DNA from: Flavobacteriales bacterium UBA7612
GTDB taxonomy: Bacteria > Bacteroidota > Bacteroidia > Flavobacteriales > Weeksellaceae
Direction of reading: 5' to 3'
DNA: 64,000 nucleotides
NCBI GenBank assembly: GCA_002484335.1
Contig: DLJQ01000005.1
Location: forward strand, 20,906 to 84,905
The translations under genes were made by a program, and so were the position numbers. Numbering within the stretch: the first letter of the stretch is position 1; the number at the start of each line of letters is the position of its first letter. Positions 1-8,375 of the stretch are shown here, piece by piece. A model generated the notes under the pieces. The model was given only the letters and a program-made list of their open reading frames with translations. It was not told the DNA's origin and did not search any database.

Positions 1-125
1 TAGGGTTACAAAATTGTATTTTTGTTAATACCCCTACAGCTAATCTTATTTTACAAAAAGAATATTCTCAAGAAGTAAAGAATATTTATACACATTTAGA
101 GAAAAATAATTCACCCTTAATTTAA
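1..125 (+). CDS. C-terminal fragment of an unidentified protein
   Basis: An open frame enters from the left edge (first full codon at 3) and stops with TAA at 123-125. It gives about 40 residues that include NTPTANLIL and a charged helix-like end. I do not recognise the family. It lies on the same strand as the polysaccharide genes and 90 bases before the next start, so it may be the last codons of another gene of that locus, but chance open reading cannot be excluded on so short a piece. Confidence 0.4.
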   Translation, partial: GLQNCIFVNTPTANLILQKEYSQEVKNIYTHLEKNNSPLI

Positions 126-183
126 AATTAAAATATTGTCTTTTTTTATGTTTTTATTCGAAATATAATTGAATTTTATTCGT

Positions 184-191
184 TAGATTTG
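184..191 (+). promoter_or_regulatory. Possible -7 promoter element (TAGATTTG)
   Basis: TAGATTTG fits the Bacteroidota -7 consensus TAnnTTTG and lies 25 bases before the start codon at 216. No TTG is found at the usual 17-23 base distance upstream, so the match is partial and may be chance in A+T-rich DNA. Confidence 0.3.
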
Positions 192-215
192 TTTTGAAAC
201 ATTATAATTAAAAAG

Positions 216-635
216 ATGACAATAGGTATTACTTTTGGAATATTTGACTTATTACATGCAGGTCATGTAATGATGTTGGAAGAAGCAAAAAAACAATGTG
301 ATTATTTAATTGTAGGCTTAAATACAGATCCTGCATTGGTTGATCCTTCTAAAAATAATCCAACACAATCTATTGTAGAACGTTATATACAGTTAGAAGG
401 TTGTCGTTTTGTTGATGAAATTATTCCTTACGAAACAGAACAAGATTTATTTGATATGCTAAGTGCTTTACCAGTTAATATTCGTATTATAGGTGAAGAG
501 TATAGAGATAGAGATTTTAATGGTAAGCAGTATTGTATAGATAATGATATAAAAATTTATTACAACAAACGTAGTCATCGTTTTTCAAGTTCAGGACTTA
601 GAAAAGTAGTAGCGACTTTAGAGAAAAAAAAGTAA
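216..635 (+). CDS. Cytidylyltransferase-family protein (TagD/GCT-like)
   Basis: This 139-residue protein has the nucleotidyltransferase fold of glycerol-3-phosphate cytidylyltransferase and its relatives. GIFDLLHAGHV at about residues 7-17 carries the HxGH nucleotide-binding motif, and RSHRFSSSGLR near residues 118-128 matches the C-terminal phosphate-binding segment (usually R-S-x-G-I-S-S/T). Length is normal for TagD. The family transfers CMP or AMP to a small phosphorylated alcohol or sugar. The substrate cannot be read from the sequence, and no glycerophosphotransferase partner is nearby. It is the first complete gene of the polysaccharide cluster and lies 31 bases before the next gene. 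The family call is firm, the substrate is unknown. Confidence 0.8.
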   Translation: MTIGITFGIFDLLHAGHVMMLEEAKKQCDYLIVGLNTDPALVDPSKNNPTQSIVERYIQLEGCRFVDEIIPYETEQDLFDMLSALPVNIRIIGEEYRDRDFNGKQYCIDNDIKIYYNKRSHRFSSSGLRKVVATLEKKK

Positions 636-666
636 CAATATTTTTCAAGAAACAATGAATTTTTAA

Positions 667-1968
667 ATGATGAATGATCAATATAAAATTGCTGTAATCG
701 GTCTTGGTTACGTAGGTTTGCCATTAGCAAGATTATTTGCAACGAAGTACTCTGTAATTGGATTTGATATAAATCAAAATCGTATAGAAGAATTAAATTC
801 AGGAAACGATTCTACATTAGAAGTAGATAATCAAAATTTAAAAGAAGTTTTAATAAAAAATAATCCAATTGAAAACAATGAAATTGGATTATTTTGTTCT
901 TCAAATATAAGCGATATAAAAAATGCAAATATTTATATTGTAACAGTACCAACACCTGTAGATAAAAATAATAGACCGGATTTAACACCTCTAAAAAAAG
1001 CATCAGAAACGGTAGCGAAGGTTTTAGCTAAAAATGATATAGTAATCTATGAATCTACCGTTTACCCAGGAGTAACAGAAGAAGAATGTATTCCTGTTTT
1101 AGAGCAAAAATCAGGTTTAATTTTTAATCAAGATTTTTTTGCAGGCTATTCTCCGGAAAGAATTAATCCTGGAGATAAAAAACATACTGTAGAAAAAATT
1201 CTAAAAGTTACTTCAGGTTCAACACCAGAAATAGGTAAAATAGTAGATAATCTTTATCGTTCTGTAATTATAGCCGGAACACATTTGGCTCCATCAATAA
1301 AAGTTGCAGAAGCTTCTAAAGTAATAGAAAATTCTCAACGAGATATAAATATTGCATTTATAAATGAATTAGCGAAGATTTTTTCTTTAATGGATATAGA
1401 TACAAATGATGTTTTAGAAGCTGCAGGAACAAAATGGAATTTCTTGAAATTTCAACCAGGTTTAGTAGGCGGACATTGTATTGGTGTAGATCCATTTTAT
1501 TTAGCTCAGAAGGCTCAAGAAATAGGTTATTATTCTGAGTTGATTTTAGCTGCAAGAAGACTAAATGATTCTATGGGAGCATTTGTAGCTTCACAAATCG
1601 TAAAACTTTTAATTAACAAGGATATAAAAGTGAAAGGAGCTAAAATATTGAATTTAGGAATTACTTTCAAAGAGAATTGTCCAGATATAAGAAATTCTAA
1701 AGCAATTGATGTTATTAGAGCTTTAGAAGAATATGGAATTAAAGTCGAAACTTACGATCCTTGGGTTGATGAAAAAGAGGTAAATAGAGAATATTCATTA
1801 AACTATCTTTCACAATTAAAAGAAGATAATAAATATGATGGTATTGTTCTAACTGTAGCACATAAAGAATTTTTAGAACTTGATTTTTCAAAATTTTTAA
1901 ATGAGCAAGGTGTTATTTATGACGTAAAAGGAGTATTACCAAAAGAAAAAGTAGATAAAAGATTATAA
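667..1968 (+). CDS. tviB: UDP-N-acetylhexosamine 6-dehydrogenase (TviB/WbpO type)
   Basis: This 433-residue enzyme belongs to the UDP-glucose/GDP-mannose dehydrogenase superfamily. The N-terminal Rossmann motif is GLGYVGLPLA (about residues 12-21). The middle dimerisation segment has EASKVIENSQRDINIA, and GGHCIGVDPFY near residue 270 holds the catalytic cysteine. It should oxidise C6 of a UDP-N-acetylhexosamine twice with NAD to the uronic acid. The long form, TKWNFLKFQPGLVGGHC and YSPERINPGD resemble Vi-antigen TviB and WbpO more than UDP-glucose dehydrogenases. Whether the product is the galacto or manno form is inference. Its stop overlaps the next start (TAATG). Confidence 0.85.
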   Translation: MMNDQYKIAVIGLGYVGLPLARLFATKYSVIGFDINQNRIEELNSGNDSTLEVDNQNLKEVLIKNNPIENNEIGLFCSSNISDIKNANIYIVTVPTPVDKNNRPDLTPLKKASETVAKVLAKNDIVIYESTVYPGVTEEECIPVLEQKSGLIFNQDFFAGYSPERINPGDKKHTVEKILKVTSGSTPEIGKIVDNLYRSVIIAGTHLAPSIKVAEASKVIENSQRDINIAFINELAKIFSLMDIDTNDVLEAAGTKWNFLKFQPGLVGGHCIGVDPFYLAQKAQEIGYYSELILAARRLNDSMGAFVASQIVKLLINKDIKVKGAKILNLGITFKENCPDIRNSKAIDVIRALEEYGIKVETYDPWVDEKEVNREYSLNYLSQLKEDNKYDGIVLTVAHKEFLELDFSKFLNEQGVIYDVKGVLPKEKVDKRL

Positions 1969-2513
1969 TGAAAGCAACAGAAACAAAATTGAAAGGCTGT
2001 TTTATTTTAGAGCCTACAGTTTTTGAGGATTCAAGAGGTTATTTTTTTGAATCATATAATGAAAATAAGATAAAAGAAATTTTAGGTTATGTACCAAATT
2101 TTGTACAGGATAATCAATCAAATTCTTCTTATGGAGTAATCAGAGGTCTTCATATACAAGAAGGAGATTATGCTCAAGCAAAATTAGTGCGAGTTGTGGA
2201 GGGAAGTGTTATAGATGTAGCTGTAGATGTTCGCCCAGAATCAGAAACTTTTGGTCAATCTGTTGCGGTTGAGTTATCTGCAGAAAATAAAAAACAATTA
2301 TTTATCCCAAGAGGTTTTTTACACGGTTTTTCAGTGATTTCTGAAAAAGCAACTTTTTTTTATAAATGTGATAATGGATACAATAAATCTTCTGAGAATG
2401 GAGTTAATCCATTAGATCCTGAACTTAGGATTGAATGGGGGATTCCAGAAGATAAAATGATTATTTCTGAAAAAGATTTAGAAGCACAATCATTTGATTC
2501 TTTTAAAAAATAA
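1968..2513 (+). CDS. rfbC: dTDP-4-dehydrorhamnose 3,5-epimerase
   Basis: This 181-residue cupin-fold epimerase matches RmlC in length. RGLHIQEG at about residues 61-68 contains the catalytic His. PRGFLHGF and FYKCDNGYNKSSENG near residues 120-145 are the family's substrate-pocket segments. It normally epimerises C3 and C5 of dTDP-4-keto-6-deoxyglucose on the way to dTDP-L-rhamnose. No rmlA, rmlB or rmlD lies in the window, so these must be elsewhere or the enzyme acts on another 4-keto-6-deoxy nucleotide sugar. It is translationally coupled to the gene before it through a one-base stop/start overlap. Confidence 0.85.
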   Translation: MKATETKLKGCFILEPTVFEDSRGYFFESYNENKIKEILGYVPNFVQDNQSNSSYGVIRGLHIQEGDYAQAKLVRVVEGSVIDVAVDVRPESETFGQSVAVELSAENKKQLFIPRGFLHGFSVISEKATFFYKCDNGYNKSSENGVNPLDPELRIEWGIPEDKMIISEKDLEAQSFDSFKK

Positions 2514-2596
2514 TTAAAATTTTGAATAAGAAATAAACAGTTAATCTCTTTTTTGATATAAGACTCTAATTGTTTTTATTTATAAAATATTTATAT

Positions 2597-3763
2597 ATGA
2601 AAATTACTGTAGTAGGAACAGGATATGTAGGTTTATCAAATGCTATTTTATTAGCACAACATAATGAAGTAATTGCATTAGATATTATTCCTGAAAAGAT
2701 AGAAATGTTAAATAATAAGTTGTCTCCAATTGAAGATAAAGAGATTATTGAATTTTTAGCTGAAAAAGAATTGAATTTCAAAGCGACCTTAAATAAGGAA
2801 GAAGCTTATAAAAATTCAGAATTTGTAATTATTGCAACTCCGACAGATTATGATCCTAAAACAAATTACTTTAACACCAATAGTGTTGAAAAAGTAATAG
2901 AAGATGTAATAAGATATAATCCTACAGCAGTAATAATTGTAAAGTCAACTGTTCCTGTTGGTTTTACAAAAGACGTAAAACAAAAATATACAATTGATAA
3001 TGTTATTTTTTCTCCAGAGTTTTTAAGAGAAGGAAAAGCATTATATGATAATTTATACCCTTCTCGTATTATTATAGGAGAACAAAGTGATAGAGCGCAA
3101 GTTTTCGCAAACCTTTTAAAGCAAGGAGCGATTAAACAAGATATTGAAACTTTATTCACTGATTCAACTGAAGCAGAAGCTATAAAATTATTTTCTAATA
3201 CTTATTTAGCAATGCGTGTAGCTTATTTTAATGAATTGGATAGTTATGCCCAAATTAATGGATTAGATAGTAAACAAATTATAGAAGGAGTAGGTTTAGA
3301 TCCTAGAATTGGGTCTCATTATAATAATCCATCATTTGGATACGGAGGATATTGTTTACCAAAAGATACAAAACAGTTGTTAGCTAATTATAATTCTGTA
3401 CCTAATAATATTATTCAAGCAATTGTAGATGCTAATCGTACACGTAAAGATTTTATTGCAGATTCTATTATTGCAAAAGGACCTAAAAAAGTTGGTGTTT
3501 ATCGTTTGATTATGAAATCTGGTTCAGATAATTTCCGAGCATCTGCTATACAAGGTGTAATGAAAAGAATAAAAGCAAAAGGGATAGAAGTTGAGGTTTT
3601 TGAGCCAGCTCTTAAAGAAGATAATTTTTTTGGGTCAAAGGTCGTAAGCGATTTAGAGCAATTTAAAAAAGAATGTGACGTAATAATTTCTAATCGAAAT
3701 GCACCTGAATTGTCTGATGTACAAGAAAAAGTTTATACAAGAGATCTTTTTGGAAACGATTAA
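2597..3763 (+). CDS. ugd: UDP-glucose 6-dehydrogenase
   Basis: This 388-residue NAD-dependent dehydrogenase oxidises UDP-glucose to UDP-glucuronate. The Rossmann motif is GTGYVGLSNA near the N-terminus. STVPVGFT, FSPEFLREG and FGYGGYCLPKDT (catalytic Cys at about residue 256) are the Ugd signatures. The length fits the short bacterial type. I chose ATG 2597 over an in-frame TTG at 2570 because MKITVVGTG is the usual family start. Together with the next gene it gives UDP-galacturonate. It lies 83 bases after rfbC and is followed by a 131-base gap that holds a dispersed repeat. Confidence 0.92.
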   Translation: MKITVVGTGYVGLSNAILLAQHNEVIALDIIPEKIEMLNNKLSPIEDKEIIEFLAEKELNFKATLNKEEAYKNSEFVIIATPTDYDPKTNYFNTNSVEKVIEDVIRYNPTAVIIVKSTVPVGFTKDVKQKYTIDNVIFSPEFLREGKALYDNLYPSRIIIGEQSDRAQVFANLLKQGAIKQDIETLFTDSTEAEAIKLFSNTYLAMRVAYFNELDSYAQINGLDSKQIIEGVGLDPRIGSHYNNPSFGYGGYCLPKDTKQLLANYNSVPNNIIQAIVDANRTRKDFIADSIIAKGPKKVGVYRLIMKSGSDNFRASAIQGVMKRIKAKGIEVEVFEPALKEDNFFGSKVVSDLEQFKKECDVIISNRNAPELSDVQEKVYTRDLFGND

Positions 3764-3801
3764 TTAAATATTTATAGTTATTCGAATCTTGAAATAAAAG
3801 T

Positions 3802-3837
3802 ATGCTACTCAGAGCTTGTCGAAGAGTCTTTGTAGTT
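3802..3837 (+). repeat. Degenerate dispersed repeat, copy near 3.8 kb
   Basis: The segment CAGAGCTTGTCGAAGAGTC is a diverged copy of a unit whose best copies in this window read TGTCATTCTGAGCCTGTCGAAG. It is followed by TTTGTAGTTAGAAAGTATTTA, which parallels the sequence after the copy at 18741. It lies in the short gap between ugd and the UDP-glucuronate epimerase gene. Confidence 0.55.
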
Positions 3838-3894
3838 AGAAAGTATTTATGTTATTCGAATTTCTAAACTCTAACAATAAAAAACTAAGAGAAA

Positions 3895-4920
3895 ATGAAT
3901 CAAGAAAATAAAAAAATATTAGTTACTGGATCAGCAGGATTTATAGGTTTTTATTTAAGTAAAGCATTATTGAATCTTGGTTATAAAGTTATAGGTCTAG
4001 ATAATATTAATGATTATTATGATATTAATTTAAAATATAATCGACTAAAAGAATTAGGAATTAATCGGGAAGAAGCTGAAGAATTTAATTTTTTAGCACA
4101 ATCTTCAATAGAAGAAAATTTCAAATTTATACGATTAAATCTAGAAGACAGAGAAAATCTACCTCAATTATTTAAAAAACAAAACTTTGATTATGTGGTT
4201 AATTTAGCTGCACAAGCAGGGGTTCGTTATAGTTTAGAGAATCCAATGGCTTATGTAGATAGTAACTTGGTCGGCTTTGTAAATATTTTAGAATGTTGTA
4301 GACATAATAATATAAAACATTTTGTTTATGCTTCTAGCTCTTCAGTTTATGGAGAAAATGAAAAGATTCCATTCAGTGAAAACGATCAAGTAGATCATCC
4401 TGTTAGTTTATATGCTGCAACTAAAAAAGCGAATGAACTAATGGCTCACACGTATAGTCATTTATATCATTTACCAACATCAGGACTACGTTTTTTTACG
4501 GTTTATGGTCCTTGGGGTCGTCCTGATATGGCTCCTATGTTATTCGTTGATGCAATTACTAATAATCGTGAAATTAAAGTATTTAATAACGGTGAAATGA
4601 GCCGTGATTTTACATTTATAGAAGATATAGTGCAAGGAATAATAATAACTTTGCATCATCCATGCAATAAAAATATAGCTTATCAGTTATTTAATATAGG
4701 TAACGGATCTCCAGTGTCTTTAATGTATTTTATAGAATGCATAGAGAATTCATTAGGAGTTAAAGCGAAAAAAAATATGCTACCTATGCAGCCAGGTGAT
4801 GTTCCAAGAACATGGGCTGACACTACTTCACTCAACCAACTAGGGTACAGAAGTACCACACCTATAGAAGAAGGCATTCAGCAATTTGTTGAATGGTTTA
4901 AAGGGTATTATAAAAAATAA
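3895..4920 (+). CDS. UDP-glucuronate 4-epimerase
   Basis: This is an extended short-chain dehydrogenase of 341 residues. GSAGFIGFYL near residue 12 is the NAD-binding glycine motif, and SSSSVYG with YAATKKANE (about residues 150-185) gives the catalytic Ser and YxxxK. DNINDYYDINLKYNR early in the protein and GVRYSLENP are hallmarks of the UDP-glucuronate 4-epimerases (LspL/CapI type) rather than GalE. It interconverts UDP-glucuronate and UDP-galacturonate. Placement just after ugd, which makes its substrate, supports this. Five bases separate it from the cupin gene that follows. Confidence 0.88.
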   Translation: MNQENKKILVTGSAGFIGFYLSKALLNLGYKVIGLDNINDYYDINLKYNRLKELGINREEAEEFNFLAQSSIEENFKFIRLNLEDRENLPQLFKKQNFDYVVNLAAQAGVRYSLENPMAYVDSNLVGFVNILECCRHNNIKHFVYASSSSVYGENEKIPFSENDQVDHPVSLYAATKKANELMAHTYSHLYHLPTSGLRFFTVYGPWGRPDMAPMLFVDAITNNREIKVFNNGEMSRDFTFIEDIVQGIIITLHHPCNKNIAYQLFNIGNGSPVSLMYFIECIENSLGVKAKKNMLPMQPGDVPRTWADTTSLNQLGYRSTTPIEEGIQQFVEWFKGYYKK

Positions 4921-4925
4921 TAAAA

Positions 4926-5267
4926 ATGGAACACGATATAAGACCGTGGGGTGAGTATTGGGTATTAGAGGATGCTGATACACATAAGGTAAAGCGTATA
5001 CAAGTAAATCCAGGAGGTAGATTATCTTTACAGTATCATCATCAAAGAGCAGAAGTATGGACTATTGTTTCTGGGATTGGTACAATTACTATCAATGAAA
5101 CGATTAAAGACTATAAAGTAGGAGAAGTTGCTCAAATTCCATTAGGTGCTCATCATCGCATAGAAAATAAAACTTCAGAACCTGTTGTATTCATAGAGGT
5201 ACAGCATGGAACTTATTTTGGGGAAGATGATATTGTTAGAGTTGAAGATGATTATAATAGATCATGA
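4926..5267 (+). CDS. Stand-alone type II phosphomannose isomerase cupin
   Basis: This is a 113-residue single cupin domain that matches the C-terminal domain of bifunctional ManC/AlgA enzymes. It opens with RPWGEYWVLE, followed by KVKRIQVNPGGRLSLQYHHQRAE, where the paired His and Glu are metal ligands. The second cupin motif is PLGAHHRIEN. In the fused enzymes this domain converts fructose-6-phosphate to mannose-6-phosphate. Here it is a separate gene placed upstream of the guanylyltransferase, with a 4-base ATGA overlap. It may act as the isomerase alone or as a subunit with ManC. The family is certain, independent activity is inferred. Confidence 0.85.
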   Translation: MEHDIRPWGEYWVLEDADTHKVKRIQVNPGGRLSLQYHHQRAEVWTIVSGIGTITINETIKDYKVGEVAQIPLGAHHRIENKTSEPVVFIEVQHGTYFGEDDIVRVEDDYNRS

Positions 5268-6259
5268 GTATAGTACATGTTTTATTAACAGGAGGTATAG
5301 GAAGTCGTCTTTGGCCTTTATCAAGAAAAACTAGTCCCAAACAATATTTAAATTTATTTGATGGAAAGTCTTTATTCGAATTAACTATAAATCGTAATAA
5401 AGAAATAGCAGATAAAATTATAATTGTAGGTAATAAAGATAATTCTCATCTTAGTCAAAAAGCGATGGAGTTATGTAATTTACCTTATACAAATATTATT
5501 GAATCTACACCTAGGAATACTGCTGCGGCAATAGCCTTTGCAGCTTTTAGTGTTAATTCTGATAGTATTCTTATCATTACTCCTTCAGATCATCTTATAT
5601 CTGGCATGCCATCATATCAAGAAGCAATGAATGAAGGAATAAAGAAAGCAGAGCAAGGTTTTATTGTTACCTTCGGAATAAAACCTACTCGTCCAGAAAC
5701 TGGATATGGATATATAGAGCATGAAGATGATTTTGTAAAATCTTTTCGTGAAAAACCAAATAAAGATACTGCTGAAGATTTTATTGAAAAAGGTAATTTT
5801 TTATGGAATAGTGGAATGTTTTGTTTTAAAGCTTCAGTATTCTTAGAAGAATTAAAATTTTATGAAAAAGAACTATATATAAAAGCATATGATGCTTGGA
5901 AAAATTCTAAAAATGGTTTTTTGGATGAAAACTTATCTTTAGAAATACCTAGTATATCAGTTGATTATGCCGTGATGGAACGTTCTAAAAAGATAAGGGT
6001 AGTTTCTACATCATTTGAATGGTCTGACTTAGGTTCTTTTGAATCTCTTTATGAATATTTTGTGACTAATGGTTATTCAAAAGATGAAAATGGTAATATA
6101 GTTATAGGAACTGATATTTTCACAGGATTCGTTGGGTTAGAAAATACCATATTAGTTCATACAAAAGATGCTCTTCTTGTCGTTCAAAAAGAAAAATCTC
6201 AAGATGTTAAAAAGATATACAATGTGTTAGATAAAATGCAATCTAAATTATTGGATTAA
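5264..6259 (+). CDS. manC: Mannose-1-phosphate guanylyltransferase
   Basis: This 331-residue nucleotidyltransferase makes GDP-mannose from GTP and mannose-1-phosphate. The signature GGIGSRLWPLSRKTSPKQYL is at residues 10-29. TPRNTAAAIAFAA, ITPSDH and FREKP follow in family order, with FLWNSGMF near residue 186. It stops where fused ManC proteins (about 470-480 residues) continue into a cupin, and that cupin is the separate gene just upstream. It feeds gmd and fcl downstream. No phosphomannomutase gene is in the window. Confidence 0.9.
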   Translation: MSIVHVLLTGGIGSRLWPLSRKTSPKQYLNLFDGKSLFELTINRNKEIADKIIIVGNKDNSHLSQKAMELCNLPYTNIIESTPRNTAAAIAFAAFSVNSDSILIITPSDHLISGMPSYQEAMNEGIKKAEQGFIVTFGIKPTRPETGYGYIEHEDDFVKSFREKPNKDTAEDFIEKGNFLWNSGMFCFKASVFLEELKFYEKELYIKAYDAWKNSKNGFLDENLSLEIPSISVDYAVMERSKKIRVVSTSFEWSDLGSFESLYEYFVTNGYSKDENGNIVIGTDIFTGFVGLENTILVHTKDALLVVQKEKSQDVKKIYNVLDKMQSKLLD

Positions 6260-6282
6260 TAACTTTTAATAAAAAAAGTATT

Positions 6283-7233
6283 ATGGATAAAAATAAAAAA
6301 ATATATATCGCAGGTCACAACGGTATGGTTGGCTCTGCTATTTGGAGACAATTATTAAGTAATGGTTATACTAACTTAATTGGAAAATCATCAAAAGAAT
6401 TAGATTTAAGGAACCAATTTGCTGTAAAAGAATTTTTTGAAAAAGAACAACCAGATGTTGTGATAGATGCTGCTGCTCGTGTTGGAGGAATTTTAGCGAA
6501 TAATAGCTATCCATACCAATTTTTGATGGAGAATATGCAAATTCAAAATAATTTGATTGATAATTCTTTATTAAATAATGTGGAAAAATTCATTTTTTTA
6601 GGATCATCTTGTATTTATCCAAAGTTCGCTTCTCAACCATTAAAAGAAGAATATTTATTAACAGATTCTTTAGAACCAACAAATGAATGGTATGCAGTAG
6701 CAAAAATAACAGGAATTAAATCATGTGAAGCAATTAGAAAGCAATTTGATAAAGATTATGTTTCTTTAATGCCAACGAATTTATATGGAACATATGATAA
6801 TTTTGATTTAAATACGTCTCATGTTTTACCAGCCATGATTCGTAAGTTTCATGAAGCTAAAGTGAATAATAATACTCCAGTTACTTTATGGGGATCAGGA
6901 ACTCCTCTACGTGAATTTTTATTTGTAGATGATATGGCAGCTTCAGTTATTTTTGCTTTAGAAAATAAATTACCAGAACACTTGTATAATGTAGGAACAG
7001 GAGAAGATCTTACAATAAAAGCATTAGCAGAATTAATCCAATCAATTGTGGGGCATACAGGTGATATTATTTGGGATAGTGAAAAACCAGATGGAACACC
7101 TCGTAAATTAATGGACATCTCTAAAATGCATGCTTTAGGATGGAAACATAAAATAGGATTATCAGAAGGTATACAACAAACATATCAATGGTTTTTAGAA
7201 AACCAAGATAATTTTAAAGAAGTAAAAATTTAA
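6283..7233 (+). CDS. fcl: GDP-L-fucose synthase
   Basis: This 316-residue extended SDR epimerises and reduces GDP-4-keto-6-deoxymannose to GDP-L-fucose with NADPH. GHNGMVGSAI near residue 11 is the variant glycine motif of this family. AARVGGILANN, GSSCIYPK and YAVAKITGIK (catalytic Tyr and Lys) are diagnostic, and the C-terminal part has WDSEKPDGTPRKLMD. Length is normal. It precedes gmd by 16 bases, although Gmd acts first in the pathway. A 23-base gap separates it from manC, so the whole set is probably one transcript. Confidence 0.93.
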   Translation: MDKNKKIYIAGHNGMVGSAIWRQLLSNGYTNLIGKSSKELDLRNQFAVKEFFEKEQPDVVIDAAARVGGILANNSYPYQFLMENMQIQNNLIDNSLLNNVEKFIFLGSSCIYPKFASQPLKEEYLLTDSLEPTNEWYAVAKITGIKSCEAIRKQFDKDYVSLMPTNLYGTYDNFDLNTSHVLPAMIRKFHEAKVNNNTPVTLWGSGTPLREFLFVDDMAASVIFALENKLPEHLYNVGTGEDLTIKALAELIQSIVGHTGDIIWDSEKPDGTPRKLMDISKMHALGWKHKIGLSEGIQQTYQWFLENQDNFKEVKI

Positions 7234-7249
7234 TACACTAAACAAAGGG

Positions 7250-8362
7250 ATGAAAGTAGCATTAATTACAGGAATAACAGGACAAGATGGTTCTTATTTA
7301 GCTGAATTATTATTAGAAAAAGGATATATGGTTCATGGGATAAAAAGAAGAGCATCTTCATTTAATACCCAAAGAATAGACCATTTATATATTGATCAAC
7401 ACGAACAACATGTAAATTTTAAATTACATTATGGAGATTTAACAGATTCAACAAATATAATTCGAATTATACAACAAATTCAACCTGATGAAATTTATAA
7501 TTTAGGTGCAATGTCTCATGTAAAAGTATCTTTTGATTCTCCTGAGTACGTAGCTAATGTAGACGGAATGGGAACATTACGTATCTTAGAAGCTGTTCGT
7601 ATTTTAGGGTTAGAGAAAAAAACACGTATTTACCAAGCTTCAACTTCTGAGCTGTACGGAGGACTTCCTGAGAATAAAAATGCAGCAGGTTTCTATGATG
7701 AAAACTCACCATTTTATCCTCGTTCACCTTATGGAGTTGCTAAAATATATGGTTTCTGGATTACTAAAAATTATAGAGAAGCTTATAATATGTATGCATG
7801 TAATGGTATTTTATTTAACCATGAATCTCCTCGTCGTGGAGAAACATTCGTAACACGTAAAATCACTATGGCAACAGCTGCAATTGCTTTGGGTAAACAA
7901 GACACGCTTTATTTAGGTAATCTTAACGCACTACGTGATTGGGGACATGCTAAAGATTATGTAGAGGCAATGTGGCGTATACTACAACAAGAAACGGCAG
8001 AAGATTTTGTAATTGCTACAGGAGTAACAACATCTGTTAGAGATTTTGTAAAAATGGCATTCAATGAAATTGGTGTTGAGTTAGCTTTTGAAGGTGAAAA
8101 TGAAAATGAAATCGCTAAAGTTGTAAAATGTTCTAATCCTCTTTATCAATTAGAAATAGGAAAAGTAGTTGTAAAAGTAGATCCTGCTTATTACAGACCT
8201 ACCGAAGTTGATTTACTGTTAGGAGATCCAACAAAATCTAAAACAAAATTGGGTTGGGAGCCTCAGTATGATTTAGTTGGCTTAGTAAAAGATATGATGG
8301 AGTCTGATTTGGTTTATGTTGATAAATGGCATAATGCAAATTGGGAAAATATTGTTGGGTAA
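7250..8362 (+). CDS. gmd: GDP-mannose 4,6-dehydratase
   Basis: This 370-residue SDR converts GDP-mannose to GDP-4-keto-6-deoxymannose. GITGQDGSYLAELLL (about residues 7-21), HYGDLTDS, STSELYGG, YGVAKIYGFW (YxxxK) and FNHESPRRGETFVTRK are characteristic. The start codon follows an AAAGGGATG context, one of the better ribosome sites in the window. It is the last of the four GDP-fucose genes and is followed after 13 bases by the flippase gene. Confidence 0.94.
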   Translation: MKVALITGITGQDGSYLAELLLEKGYMVHGIKRRASSFNTQRIDHLYIDQHEQHVNFKLHYGDLTDSTNIIRIIQQIQPDEIYNLGAMSHVKVSFDSPEYVANVDGMGTLRILEAVRILGLEKKTRIYQASTSELYGGLPENKNAAGFYDENSPFYPRSPYGVAKIYGFWITKNYREAYNMYACNGILFNHESPRRGETFVTRKITMATAAIALGKQDTLYLGNLNALRDWGHAKDYVEAMWRILQQETAEDFVIATGVTTSVRDFVKMAFNEIGVELAFEGENENEIAKVVKCSNPLYQLEIGKVVVKVDPAYYRPTEVDLLLGDPTKSKTKLGWEPQYDLVGLVKDMMESDLVYVDKWHNANWENIVG

Positions 8363-8375
8363 ATTATAATATTAA

